This document shows positions 50,210-58,987 of a stretch of DNA of 64,000 nucleotides, one piece after another. This stretch comes from Alkalicoccobacillus gibsonii (lineage in GTDB: Bacteria > Bacillota > Bacilli > Bacillales > Bacillaceae_D), in NCBI RefSeq assembly GCF_016798245.1, contig NZ_JAEUZA010000001.1, positions 480,221 to 544,220 on the forward strand, read 5' to 3'. The number at the start of each line of letters is the position of its first letter. The first letter of the stretch is position 1. The notes under the pieces are model-generated. The model had not been told where the DNA came from. It made no database searches and was given only the letters and a program-made list of their open reading frames with translations. The position numbers were made by a program, and so were the translations under genes.

Positions 50210-51157
50210 TTGAAAGCCAGGTTTCAGATTGGAGCTATTTTTCTTGGAGTAACTCTGGTTGCAGGTTGTACAAACCAAGTCGAGGAAGACCAAGTGGATA
50301 ACACAACGGAAGAATCAGAGGATACATTTGAAACAAGCTATCCTTTAGAGCGTTCAGACGCCTTAGGGCGCGACGTTATCATTGAAGAAGAGCCAAAGTC
50401 GATTGTCTCTCTCATTCCTAGTAATACAGAAATTATCTATGCGTTGGATGCAGATGAAGGGCTTGTAGGTCGCTCAGAGTTTGATGATTATCCAACGGAG
50501 GTTTTAGATGTCGAAAGTATTGGCGGTATGGAGTTTGATGTAGAGAAGATTATTGAGCTTGAACCGGATTTGATCCTTGCACATCAATCAGGTGCGGCAC
50601 AAGCAGAGCATGCGTTTGAACAATTAGATCAAGCTGGGTATCCTGTATTCATCGTAGAGGACGCCCAAACGATTGAGGCAGTCTATGAAACCATTGAAGA
50701 GATTGGTGAGTTGCTCAATAAACAGGCCATTGCACAAGAAGTGGTGGAAGAAATGGCAAATCAATTTCAAGAATTAGCGGAAATCACGCAAAAAGAGCAG
50801 GATGATCAGCGGACTGTGTGGATTGAAATTTCAGCTCAGCCTATATTCGTTGCTGGTACACAGACATTTCTTGATGAATTATTAAGTGTGGGTTATGCCC
50901 AAAACGCAGCAGACGATCAGGAGGGCTGGGTAGAGCTAAGTGAAGAAATTGGGATTACGTATGATCCAGATGTCATTATATCTACGTATGATGGGTCAGA
51001 ACTGATTAAAGATCGACCAGCCTGGGACCGGGTAAAAGCAGTAGAAGAAGATCGAGTATTTGATATTGATGCAAATCTTGTCAGTCGTCCGGGACCTCGT
51101 TTGGCAGAAGGAGCATGGCAGCTGGCGGAGCTTGTGTATCCAGAGGATTTTGAATAA
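50210..51157 (+). CDS. ABC transporter substrate-binding lipoprotein (BtuF/YvrC type)
   Basis: TTG 50210 follows GTGGAGGGTG. The 315-residue protein has a lipoprotein signal ending in VAGC (Cys about 20), an acidic linker, and a helical-backbone metal-receptor domain: DALGRDVIIEEEPKSIVSLIPSNTEI, GGMEFDVEKIIELEPDLILA (in parts). Such proteins deliver cobalamin or iron-siderophore to ABC importers. The adjacent cobalamin adenosyltransferase favours cobalamin. No permease or ATPase gene lies beside it in this window. Confidence 0.82.
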   Translation: MKARFQIGAIFLGVTLVAGCTNQVEEDQVDNTTEESEDTFETSYPLERSDALGRDVIIEEEPKSIVSLIPSNTEIIYALDADEGLVGRSEFDDYPTEVLDVESIGGMEFDVEKIIELEPDLILAHQSGAAQAEHAFEQLDQAGYPVFIVEDAQTIEAVYETIEEIGELLNKQAIAQEVVEEMANQFQELAEITQKEQDDQRTVWIEISAQPIFVAGTQTFLDELLSVGYAQNAADDQEGWVELSEEIGITYDPDVIISTYDGSELIKDRPAWDRVKAVEEDRVFDIDANLVSRPGPRLAEGAWQLAELVYPEDFE

Positions 51158-51166
51158 AATGCTGTG

Positions 51167-51203
51167 AAGAACCTTCTGACTAATTGAGTCATAAGGTTCT
51201 TTT
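51167..51203 (+). terminator. Intrinsic terminator after the binding-protein gene
   Basis: AAGAACCTTCTGAC pairs with GTCATAAGGTTCTT with one mismatch, followed by a T run. It may allow some read-through to the adenosyltransferase gene 20 nt further on. Confidence 0.7.
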
Positions 51204-51225
51204 CAAGTGAAAGGAGTATTATCAT

Positions 51226-51801
51226 ATGAAGATTTATACGAAACAAGGCGATAAAGGCAAAACATCTATCATAGGAGGAAGACTGCCTAAGCATGATAGT
51301 CAAATTGAATTACTTGGAACCATTGATGAGTTAAACAGCTTTGTAGGACTGGCGCGTGCTGAATTAGCTTATCCAGAACTTGAACATGAATTACTAAAGA
51401 TTCAACATGAACTCTTTGACTGCGGAAGTGATCTTTCCTATATACAACTAGACAATAACCAAGATAAAAAACTGACGGATGAAGAAACAAGCTGGCTTGA
51501 AAAAAGGGTTGATGATTGGATGGATAAAACGCCACCAATTAAGCGATTTATCTTACCTGGTGGTTCAAAAGCAGCGTCAACTTTGCATATTTGTAGAACA
51601 ATGGCACGTAAAGCAGAGAGGCAATTGACAAAATGTCTTGATGAGAAGGGCGTAGCCAATCCAATCATTCAACAATATTTGAATCGCTTATCTGATTATT
51701 TTTTTGTAGCGGCAAGAGCAGCGAACGCCCATCATTCTACCTCTGATATTGAATACATTCGCGGAGCCGATGTGTTCCGTTTTTATGAAAAAGAAGAGTA
51801 A
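51226..51801 (+). CDS. PduO-type corrinoid adenosyltransferase
   Basis: The enzyme transfers adenosyl from ATP to cob(I)alamin. The 191-residue helical protein shows the ATP-binding start YTKQGDKGKTSIIGGRLPKHD (about residues 4-24, in parts), ELLGTIDELNSFVGLA and the motif RTMARKAERQL, with NPIIQQYLNRLSDYFFVAAR near the end. GAAAGGAG precedes ATG 51226. B. subtilis YvqK (BtuR) is the likely counterpart. Confidence 0.93.
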   Translation: MKIYTKQGDKGKTSIIGGRLPKHDSQIELLGTIDELNSFVGLARAELAYPELEHELLKIQHELFDCGSDLSYIQLDNNQDKKLTDEETSWLEKRVDDWMDKTPPIKRFILPGGSKAASTLHICRTMARKAERQLTKCLDEKGVANPIIQQYLNRLSDYFFVAARAANAHHSTSDIEYIRGADVFRFYEKEE

Positions 51802-51810
51802 CTGATAAGT

Positions 51811-51838
51811 GTCATATGATTTCTTCCCTCGCATAGGT
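51811..51838 (+). promoter_or_regulatory. Possible SigE promoter of the VanW gene
   Basis: GTCATA (51811-51816), 14 nt and GCATAGGT (51831-51838) have the same spacing and wording as the candidate before dacB (40608-40635). The match to SigE is partial. Confidence 0.4.
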
Positions 51839-51861
51839 ATACATTTGGGGGGAGAAATCAC

Positions 51862-52791
51862 ATGAGAAAATGGTCATTGCTGATTTGTGTAAGTGTAGCA
51901 TCAGTCAGTTTGCTCATCGCTTGTCAATCTGAACCCACTCAGATTGTTTCTAAACAGCTTCCTTTAAAAGAGGAATCTAAACGTTTGCACAAAGAACGAA
52001 TGGTATGGGATGAACTGGATTTAATTGATCATCAAGAGAATACGTTCACGGTTTCATTAGCTGATTTAGGCTTTTCTAACAATGATTTAACTACTCAGAT
52101 CAATGAAGAGGCCATTGTAGAGTTTGCAAGTGATTTAGCATCAACGATTGATACACCAATGAAAAATCCTACCATTGATGAGTTTGGAAACATTACAGCA
52201 GGGGAGAGTCGAGTGATCTTATCTGAAAAAGAGCTCATCGAACATATTCATGACCTTTCCCCGCGAACAAAACGTTTACAGCTTCCTATCTATGTAACGG
52301 AACCAACTGTTACAAGTGAACAGCTTGAAGGAATTGATGAATACGAGGTGGCAAGCTTTCGTACATATTTTGATTCAAGCGTAGAGGGAAGAACAAAAAA
52401 TATTCAAATCTCAGCTGATGCAATCAATCAGTATGTTCTTGGTCCAGGTGATCAATTTTCATTTAATAAGGTAGTTGGCGAACGAACAAAAGAGCGTGGA
52501 TATGAAGAAGCGTTAGAAATTGTGAACAAAGAATTTGTTCTTGGTATAGGCGGAGGTATTTGTCAAACCTCATCCACTTTATTTAATGCGATCGATGCTG
52601 CAGGATTAGAGGTTGTTCATCGATACACGCATTCAAGAGACGTAGGATATGTAGCATCAGGAAGAGATGCGACTGTTTCTTGGGGTGGACCTGATTTTGT
52701 TTTTGAAAATTCATTGGACCATCCAGTGATGATCAAAGCTGAAGTCAATCAAGAAGAATTAGTAGTTAATGTAGTGTCTAACGCACCTTAA
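51862..52791 (+). CDS. VanW family lipoprotein
   Basis: The 309-residue protein has a lipoprotein signal (LLIAC, Cys about 21). The C-terminal half is a VanW domain: FRTYFDSSVEGRTKNIQ, VLGPGDQFSFNKVVGERTKERGY (in parts), GGGICQTSSTLFNAIDAAGL and HSRDVGYVASGRDATVSW. VanW proteins occur in glycopeptide-resistance loci and in spore formers, and the molecular activity is unsettled. GGGGGGAG precedes ATG 51862. A SigE-like promoter upstream hints at mother-cell expression. Confidence 0.85.
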   Translation: MRKWSLLICVSVASVSLLIACQSEPTQIVSKQLPLKEESKRLHKERMVWDELDLIDHQENTFTVSLADLGFSNNDLTTQINEEAIVEFASDLASTIDTPMKNPTIDEFGNITAGESRVILSEKELIEHIHDLSPRTKRLQLPIYVTEPTVTSEQLEGIDEYEVASFRTYFDSSVEGRTKNIQISADAINQYVLGPGDQFSFNKVVGERTKERGYEEALEIVNKEFVLGIGGGICQTSSTLFNAIDAAGLEVVHRYTHSRDVGYVASGRDATVSWGGPDFVFENSLDHPVMIKAEVNQEELVVNVVSNAP

Positions 52792-52816
52792 TGGAGAGTG
52801 AGGGTAAATAAACGTT

Positions 52817-52981
52817 ATGGTTGATTATACAAGAAGGGTTTGTATTGCTTTAGTGTTGGCATTAGTCATTGGTTTCTTATTTATCGGTGCTCAAACATTA
52901 CAAAATCAAGACCAGACATTTCTTTTTAATATGAAAAATGATTCCTCCAAAGCTAGTGAGACAGCTAGCTTTTTCTTATGA
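52817..52981 (+). CDS. Small single-helix membrane protein, 54 residues
   Basis: ATG 52817 opens a 54-codon frame ending TGA 52981, with GTGAGGG 12 nt upstream. The product has a basic start MVDYTRRVC, one hydrophobic helix (IALVLALVIGFLFIGA) and a polar tail. A terminator-like hairpin overlaps its end (52949-52976). Function is unknown. The suboptimal ribosome spacing lowers confidence. Confidence 0.45.
   Translation: MVDYTRRVCIALVLALVIGFLFIGAQTLQNQDQTFLFNMKNDSSKASETASFFL
52949..52976 (+). terminator. Terminator-like hairpin downstream of the VanW gene
   Basis: AAAGCTAG (52949-52956) pairs with CTAGCTTT (52965-52972), loop TGAGACAG, followed by TTC. It lies inside the end of the 54-residue reading frame. 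Confidence 0.55.
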
Positions 52982-53026
52982 TAAAATAAAAGAAAAGTAT
53001 GTGTTCATAGAAAGGTTTTTAACTCC

Positions 53027-53413
53027 ATGACAGACCCGCGCTTAAAAGCTGAATTGCTATCTTGGTTTAATCAAAGAATGGACTTATCAAGTACACAAAT
53101 TGATATTGTAGATGGTTTTGTCTTTATGTTAAAGAAAGTGAAGACCCAATCAAATCTTCGTACACTAGGTTCAAAAGAATTTCACCCACGTTTTTGGAGA
53201 GCTCATCATCGGGCATTTGGTTACCGTATTCGCACAAAAAGGGATGTGGCAGCCGCTAAACAAATGCATGAGTTTTACCTTCGAATTGCATTTCATGAAG
53301 AATTCCTCACGCTCAATCAAAATCAGATGAATCTCACGGTAAAAGGGCAAATGTACTTAACCTTATCTAAGGAAGAACAGCTCGAACAAATTCTAACCCA
53401 TATCTGGTCATGA
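53027..53413 (+). CDS. Hypothetical cytoplasmic protein, 128 residues
   Basis: ATG 53027 follows GAAAGG. The protein is soluble and basic, beginning MTDPRLKAELLSWFNQRMD with a later HPRFWRAHHRAFGYRIRTKRD block and a C-terminal helix KEEQLEQILTHIW. The His/Arg/aromatic-rich middle is distinctive, but I recognise no family. It has no signal peptide or membrane segment. It lies alone between the VanW unit and the TerC gene. Confidence 0.65.
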   Translation: MTDPRLKAELLSWFNQRMDLSSTQIDIVDGFVFMLKKVKTQSNLRTLGSKEFHPRFWRAHHRAFGYRIRTKRDVAAAKQMHEFYLRIAFHEEFLTLNQNQMNLTVKGQMYLTLSKEEQLEQILTHIWS

Positions 53414-53503
53414 ATATGAGCGAGTGAAACGCACAAACTAATCCAATCAGATTACAACCGAACAAATACTTGTTTAGGTTGGACTCATTGGAGGTCGTCA
53501 TGA

Positions 53504-54274
53504 ATGGATACGACGGTATGGCTTGAATATGGATGGGTGTTACTTGTTCTTATAGGATTAGAAGGTGTCTTAGCTGCTGATAATGCGGTGGTTTTAGCTA
53601 TGGTCATCAGACATTTGCCTGATGATCAGCGAAAGAAGGCATTATTCTATGGACTTGCTGGAGCATTTGTTTTTCGTTTTGCTTCCTTATTTCTCATTTC
53701 TTACTTAGTTGATGTATGGCAGATTCAGGCGATAGGTGCAATTTATCTTTTGTACTTGGCGTTGCACTATATTTGGAGAAAATTTATTCTACATAAAACA
53801 AAATCAGCAAAATCTGTAAAAGCTCCTGCGAGTTTTTGGAAAACGGTTTTAAAAGTCGAGTTAGCTGATTTTGCTTTTGCTGTCGATTCAATCCTCGCTG
53901 CAGTCGCGCTCGCCATGACATTGCCTGAGACACCACTACCGAGGATTGGTCAAATGGATGGTGGTCAATTTTTAGTGGTGTTGACCGGGGGCATTGTTGG
54001 AATTGTAATCATGAGATTTGCTGCAAGCAAATTTGTAGGCTTACTCGAGAAAAGGCCAAATCTCGAAACGGGTGCGTATATCATTGTAGGATGGGTAGGA
54101 GTAAAGCTTGCCGTGTTTACTTTAAGTCATCCTGATTTAGGTGTTTTACCTGTCCACTTTCCTGAGTCAACCTCTTGGAAGCTTATTTTCTGGGGAGTCC
54201 TTATACTCATCATTATTGTCAGCTGGGTTACATCAGGTAAAAAAAGAATCAAAGAAAAAGAAACCACGGTGTGA
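53504..54274 (+). CDS. TerC family integral membrane protein
   Basis: The 256-residue protein has about seven helices and the TerC pattern GLEGVLAADNAVVLAMV (about residues 17-33) and VELADFAFAVDSILAAVAL (about 117-135), where the Asp residues probably bind metal. B. subtilis relatives YceF and YkoY export manganese, partly during metalation of secreted proteins. GGAGGT lies 8 nt before ATG 53504. No yybP-ykoY manganese riboswitch is visible upstream. Its end overlaps a bidirectional terminator. Confidence 0.87.
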   Translation: MDTTVWLEYGWVLLVLIGLEGVLAADNAVVLAMVIRHLPDDQRKKALFYGLAGAFVFRFASLFLISYLVDVWQIQAIGAIYLLYLALHYIWRKFILHKTKSAKSVKAPASFWKTVLKVELADFAFAVDSILAAVALAMTLPETPLPRIGQMDGGQFLVVLTGGIVGIVIMRFAASKFVGLLEKRPNLETGAYIIVGWVGVKLAVFTLSHPDLGVLPVHFPESTSWKLIFWGVLILIIIVSWVTSGKKRIKEKETTV

Positions 54275-54289
54275 GCCGTGGTTTCTTTT
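54260..54289. terminator. Bidirectional terminator between terC-like gene and serA
   Basis: GAAACCACGG (54260-54269) and CCGTGGTTTC (54276-54285) form a 10-bp stem flanked by A and T runs. It includes the stop codon of the TerC-family gene. Confidence 0.85.
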
Positions 54290-54294
54290 GCGAA

Positions 54295-55917
54295 TTAACA
54301 CTCGATTGTTTCTGCAAATTGAATCTCATCAATGTCTTGTAGCTGATCGATAACAATTTGATCGACTAGCTTATCAACCGTTACAAGCATAATTGCTTGC
54401 CCACCTGCTTCTTGTCTACCTACTTGCATCGTTGCGATGTTAACATCATGTTCAGCGAGAAGTTGACCCATCTTTCCGATTACACCAGGCTTATCGTTGT
54501 GTTGAATGTAGAGAATGTGTCCTTCTGGGATGAAATCTACAGAGAAGCCATTCATATTAACGATACGTGCTCCGTATTCTTTTACATAAGTCCCTTGAAT
54601 AGAGAAAGAGCGTTCTTCTCCTTTCACAACTGCGTGAATTAGATTAGAGTATCCAAATGTATCGGACACTTGCTTCTCTCCAAAGCTGATTCCGCGTTCT
54701 TTTGCGATTAATGATGCATTGACGTCATTAACAGCAGCATCGACTCTAGTCTGTAGGAATCCAGCAATTAAGCTTCGTGTTGTAATCGTTGTTTCAAAAT
54801 TTGCGACATTGCCGCTATAGTGCACGTCAATTTCTTGTACGGGAGTACGAAGAACCTGAGAAAGAATGTTCCCCATTTTTTTCGTCAATTGATAATATGG
54901 TTTTACTTTTTCATAGACCTCTTTAGAGAGGGTAGGTAAGTTAATTGAATTCGTAGCAGGAGATCCTTGAAGAAAATGAAGAACTTCTTCGGATACTTGA
55001 GATGCTACGTTTAATTGAGCTTCTTTTGTAGATGCTGCGATATGTGGTGTAGCAATCACATTGTCAAAGTCAAGAAGCTCACGGTCCGTTGCAGGCTCCT
55101 CTACAAACACATCTAGTGCAGCACCAGCAACATGACCATTTGCTAAATAATGCTTTAGTGCTTGTTCATCTATAATCCCACCGCGTGCACAGTTAATAAG
55201 AAAAACCCCAGGTTTTGTCTTGGCGATGTTTTTCATGCCTAAAAGGCCTTTAGTCTCTTTAGTAAGTGGAGTATGGACAGTAATAATATCAGCGGCGGCT
55301 AAAACTTCGTCAACAGAACCAAGTTCGACACCAAGCTTCTCAGCGCGATCCTTTGTTAAAAATGGATCAAAAACGATGAGCTTCATTTCAAATGCCTTAG
55401 CTCTTTGGGCGATCTGTGAACCAATTCGACCAAAACCAATAATTCCAAGAGTTTTTAATCGAAGCTCAGATCCTTGATACTTGCTACGATTCCACTGGCC
55501 GGCTTTAATAGATGCATTAGCTTGTGGAATATTTCTAAGCAATGAGCTCATCATGGCAAACGTATGCTCAGCGGTTGAAATCGTATTTCCGTCAGGTGCA
55601 TTTACAACTACAACTCCATGCTTTGTAGCCGCATCAAGATCAACATTATCGACGCCGACTCCGGCTCTTGCAACGATTTTTAAATTAGGCATTTTTGACA
55701 ACAATTCATCTGTTACCGTTGTGGCACTCCGAATCAATAACGCATCAAATACAGACAAGTCTTCAACATCATTTACATTTTGCTGTACACATGTAACGAG
55801 ATCACTTTCAAGTAAAGGTTGAAGTCCTTCCTTACTCATTGCATCAGATACAAGGATCTGAAACACACCCGTTTTCAAGTCTTGTTCTTCTGTCTCTGCT
55901 ACCATTTGATGTTCCAT
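54295..55917 (-). CDS. serA: D-3-phosphoglycerate dehydrogenase
   Basis: SerA oxidises 3-phosphoglycerate in the first step of serine synthesis. The NAD-binding core shows TLGIIGFGRIGSQIAQRAKAF (about residue 160, in parts), NCARGGIIDEQAL and ATPHIAAST with the catalytic His. An intervening domain and a C-terminal ACT domain (HNDKPGVIGKMGQLLAEHDVN) follow, typical of the long form. ATG 55917 gives 540 residues and has GGGAG about 10 nt upstream. The extra 20 or so residues before FQILVSDAM are unusual. A T-box leader controls it. Confidence 0.94.
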   Translation of the reverse strand: MEHQMVAETEEQDLKTGVFQILVSDAMSKEGLQPLLESDLVTCVQQNVNDVEDLSVFDALLIRSATTVTDELLSKMPNLKIVARAGVGVDNVDLDAATKHGVVVVNAPDGNTISTAEHTFAMMSSLLRNIPQANASIKAGQWNRSKYQGSELRLKTLGIIGFGRIGSQIAQRAKAFEMKLIVFDPFLTKDRAEKLGVELGSVDEVLAAADIITVHTPLTKETKGLLGMKNIAKTKPGVFLINCARGGIIDEQALKHYLANGHVAGAALDVFVEEPATDRELLDFDNVIATPHIAASTKEAQLNVASQVSEEVLHFLQGSPATNSINLPTLSKEVYEKVKPYYQLTKKMGNILSQVLRTPVQEIDVHYSGNVANFETTITTRSLIAGFLQTRVDAAVNDVNASLIAKERGISFGEKQVSDTFGYSNLIHAVVKGEERSFSIQGTYVKEYGARIVNMNGFSVDFIPEGHILYIQHNDKPGVIGKMGQLLAEHDVNIATMQVGRQEAGGQAIMLVTVDKLVDQIVIDQLQDIDEIQFAETIEC

Positions 55918-55983
55918 TCTCCAACCACTCCCTTTGAGTACTATATTACTTTGTCGCGGCACTGTGAAAGCGTTAATCTATAA

Positions 55984-56200
55984 AAAAAACTTCGCCCCTC
56001 ACAACAAAATGTCGTGAGGGGCGAAGTCCGCGGTACCACCCTCATCTTCTGAACATAAAACGTTCAGCTCTCATAGAGATCTTAAACATGATAACGGGTA
56101 AACCCGAATACACCTACTAAAAGGTTCAATGTATTAACTCGGAAGGGCTATCCAAAAAGGTTCTTGCTGACTTTCACCACCCGTCAGCTCTCTAAAAAGA
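55984..56200 (-). ncRNA. T-box leader of serA, probable serine specifier
   Basis: On the minus strand the leader contains AGAGAGCTGACGG (stem I start near 56193), a GGTGGTGAAAGTCAGC segment, a candidate specifier AGC in GGATAGCCCTTCCGAG (about 56150-56135), the T-box GAGGGTGGTACCGCGG (56045-56030), and a terminator CTTCGCCCCTCAC / GTGAGGGGCGAAG (about 56026-55992) followed by seven T residues. AGC is a serine codon, consistent with serA. Uncharged tRNA-Ser would stabilise the antiterminator. Confidence 0.9.
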
Positions 56201-56351
56201 AACCTTTTTTTCATTCTTCCTCAGTGTTATTGTTCATATGATAATTTTAAAGTTCTAATTGTAAGATAATTTATCACAACGATTGATAGCTGTCAACAGA
56301 CCATTTTAAAAGACTCAATGTTGTTGAGACATTCTAGAAGGAGGGGGATTT

Positions 56352-57410
56352 TTGAAGACATACACTGCCACTAAAGGAGATACCGTTTCAATCATCGCTT
56401 ATAAACATCGTATCAGACCACTTGATATTCTTTTACTTAACCCATCCATACGCTTTGAACAGGATTATGTGTACCCGGGGGAAGGTGTAAAACTTCCTGA
56501 TCATGCGTTTATCCAATCTAGCTTAAACATAGAAGATGATTTATTTTGTGAATTTGGAATGGCACAGCTTGAAGAAAATCGAGTTGAGCTCGAGGCACTT
56601 GGAGTAAAAGCATCTATTATTGGCTATTCCGTGATGGGGCAACCGATCTATGCATGGAGTATTGGAACTGGGAGCAGGTCGTGTTTTTACTCTGGAGGCT
56701 GGCATGCAAATGAGTGGCATACGTCGAAATTTCTAAGCCGATTTCTTCTTGAGGCAGCTAAAAAGCTCAAGCATAATCAAAATTGGCTTGGATATTCATT
56801 AACCGATCTATTTGAAAACATTCAGCTTCACGTCGTACCAATGGTGAATCCTGATGGCATTGATTTAGTACTACAAGGAGTTTATGATGGTCATCCTTAT
56901 CAAAGCAGTGTACTCGAAATCAATCAAGGAATGACAAGGTTTAATCATTGGTCAGCAAACATTCGCGGAGTCGATTTAAATCATCAGTGGCCTGCTGGAT
57001 GGGACAAAGAAGCGAAGGGGAGTCCGCAGAAACCGTGGCCTAGACATTATGGTGGAACACATCCATTATCTGAGCCTGAGGCGGTGGCTATTTATAAATA
57101 CGTTCAGCAAATAAATCCAGATTTTGTGTTTGCTTTTCATTCACAAGGTCAGGTGATCTATTGGGGCTACCGACAGCTGGAATCTGAACAAAGTAAGGAA
57201 ATGGTCGATAAGCTTTGTCAAGTGAGCTCCTATACAGCTGTACACACTGCAGACAGTGATGCTGGCTTTAAGGATTGGTTTATTAAAGAAACAAAACGAT
57301 CAGGATTCACGATCGAGGTAGGCACTGGAACAAATCCACTGCCACCACAGTCATTCTCAGAGATTTGGACTAACAATGTCCCTCTCGCTTTAAAGGGACT
57401 AGAACTATAA
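56352..57410 (+). CDS. M14 zinc carboxypeptidase with LysM domain (endopeptidase I-like)
   Basis: The 352-residue protein has an N-terminal LysM peptidoglycan-binding repeat (about residues 1-50, MKTYTATKGDTVSIIAYKH) and an M14 peptidase domain with the zinc pair His118 and Glu121 in GGWHANEWHT, a third His in FAFHSQGQV (about 259) and the catalytic Glu in FTIEVGTGTNP (about 325). This matches gamma-D-glutamyl-diaminopimelate peptidases such as YqgT. There is no signal peptide, as with forespore enzymes. TTG 56352 follows GGAGGGGG. Confidence 0.88.
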   Translation: MKTYTATKGDTVSIIAYKHRIRPLDILLLNPSIRFEQDYVYPGEGVKLPDHAFIQSSLNIEDDLFCEFGMAQLEENRVELEALGVKASIIGYSVMGQPIYAWSIGTGSRSCFYSGGWHANEWHTSKFLSRFLLEAAKKLKHNQNWLGYSLTDLFENIQLHVVPMVNPDGIDLVLQGVYDGHPYQSSVLEINQGMTRFNHWSANIRGVDLNHQWPAGWDKEAKGSPQKPWPRHYGGTHPLSEPEAVAIYKYVQQINPDFVFAFHSQGQVIYWGYRQLESEQSKEMVDKLCQVSSYTAVHTADSDAGFKDWFIKETKRSGFTIEVGTGTNPLPPQSFSEIWTNNVPLALKGLEL

Positions 57411-57446
57411 AAAAAGGCTTTCCTCAAGAAGAGGTAAGCCTTTTTT
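57409..57446. terminator. Bidirectional terminator between the M14 peptidase gene and fer
   Basis: AAAAAAGGCTTTCCTC pairs with GAGGTAAGCCTTTTTT with one mismatch, giving A and T tracts on both strands. Confidence 0.88.
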
Positions 57447-57695
<249 letters not shown>

Positions 57696-57934
57696 TTATG
57701 TATACCTCCATTCAAGCGAACTTTCCCATTAAGACTGTTTGTCGATCATAGGGAGTGCATTATCTTTACCTATTGTAAAGTGTACCCGTTTTTTTTTCAA
57801 CTGAATCGTACAATGATTTGGTAGAATCCTTAACATTAAGATGAAAATGCTCGAAAAAAAGCCTCATCTCACAATGAAAGCAAGAATTTTGGTACAATAT
57901 GTTGAAGAAGAATGGATGGTAGAGGGTGAGAAAA

Positions 57935-58987
57935 ATGAAGGAAGATCTACTTTTGTTGATGTTATCTGCCTATAAGGGAGAGCGTACGATCTACGGAGCA
58001 CAACACATACTACAAGGTAAGAAGTCAGCACAGGCGATACAGGACGGTCATTTCTTTTCGCTTCTTCCTTACTTTCATTTATTCCCCTCAATCACAAGAG
58101 AAGAGGTAGAAAAGCTCGCTTTAACACTCCAACAAAGGAAATGGATTGTTTTGAGCGATGATCATCGTGCTATTTTAACCAGTGAGGGAGAGGCTAAGGT
58201 AAGGTTTCTAAAAAATGAATATGACTTTGTCGATCGGTTAGACGGCTGGAAGTACCTAAAATTAACGGAAGTCTTTTGGCTAAGATTAACCCTCTACATT
58301 CAGACGCTTACTCAGCTTCATCTAAAACAAAAAGCGTTTATTCCTATCACATCAAATAGAGATATCCAAAAATGGGTCAAACGTAAACTACAATTAAAGA
58401 ACCAGCAGCACCAAACGGAACTCGACGCTCTCTATCATGATTTACGTTCATTTCTTGAAACGTGCTCAGAACTTGAGGCAAGAATTTTTGTTGGACAGCT
58501 TTCTTCTCCTTCTCAAATAGGCTTAACTCTGTTTCAGCTAGCTGATCAACTTCAGTTGAATACGGATTATATCTATGTTGTACATAGAGCAACACTTCAT
58601 AAGTTATTCGATGAACTATTAAATGACAAGCATCAAGCATTACGTCCCTTTATAGGGGGGCTTCAAGAGCATCAGTTTTTAACTGAAACAGCCAAAAAAA
58701 CAGCGAATTTGTTAAGGCAAGGGTTATCAATTGATGAAATTGTGATAAAAAGAAGATTAAAAAGAAACACGATAGAAGATCATGTTGTAGAATTGGCTTT
58801 ATATGATCCAACCTTTTCAATTCATCCTTATCTTACTAAACAAGAATATCATCGGATTATTGAGGCTGCAGAAGCGTTAAACACGTTAAAATTAAAACAA
58901 TTAAGAGAATACGTAGGCGATTCATTTAGTTATTTTATGATTCGGATTGCATTAACAAGAAAGGATTCTTCGTATGAACCTGCATAA
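57935..58987 (+). CDS. ypbB: Helix-turn-helix domain protein YpbB
   Basis: The protein is about 350 residues, soluble and largely helical. ATG 57935 has AGAGGGTG 6 nt upstream. GTG 57926 is part of that site. The C-terminal region TANLLRQGLSIDEIVIKRRLKRNTIEDHVVELAL (about residues 250-285, in parts) is a helix-turn-helix like the RQC-type or helicase-associated element. YpbB always precedes recQ in Bacillus and overlaps it here by 14 nt, so the two products may work together. Function is unproven. Confidence 0.85.
   Translation: MKEDLLLLMLSAYKGERTIYGAQHILQGKKSAQAIQDGHFFSLLPYFHLFPSITREEVEKLALTLQQRKWIVLSDDHRAILTSEGEAKVRFLKNEYDFVDRLDGWKYLKLTEVFWLRLTLYIQTLTQLHLKQKAFIPITSNRDIQKWVKRKLQLKNQQHQTELDALYHDLRSFLETCSELEARIFVGQLSSPSQIGLTLFQLADQLQLNTDYIYVVHRATLHKLFDELLNDKHQALRPFIGGLQEHQFLTETAKKTANLLRQGLSIDEIVIKRRLKRNTIEDHVVELALYDPTFSIHPYLTKQEYHRIIEAAEALNTLKLKQLREYVGDSFSYFMIRIALTRKDSSYEPA

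Noticed and set aside
53414-53503. yybP-ykoY manganese riboswitch before the TerC gene
   Set aside because: The 90-nt leader is too short and lacks the conserved loops.
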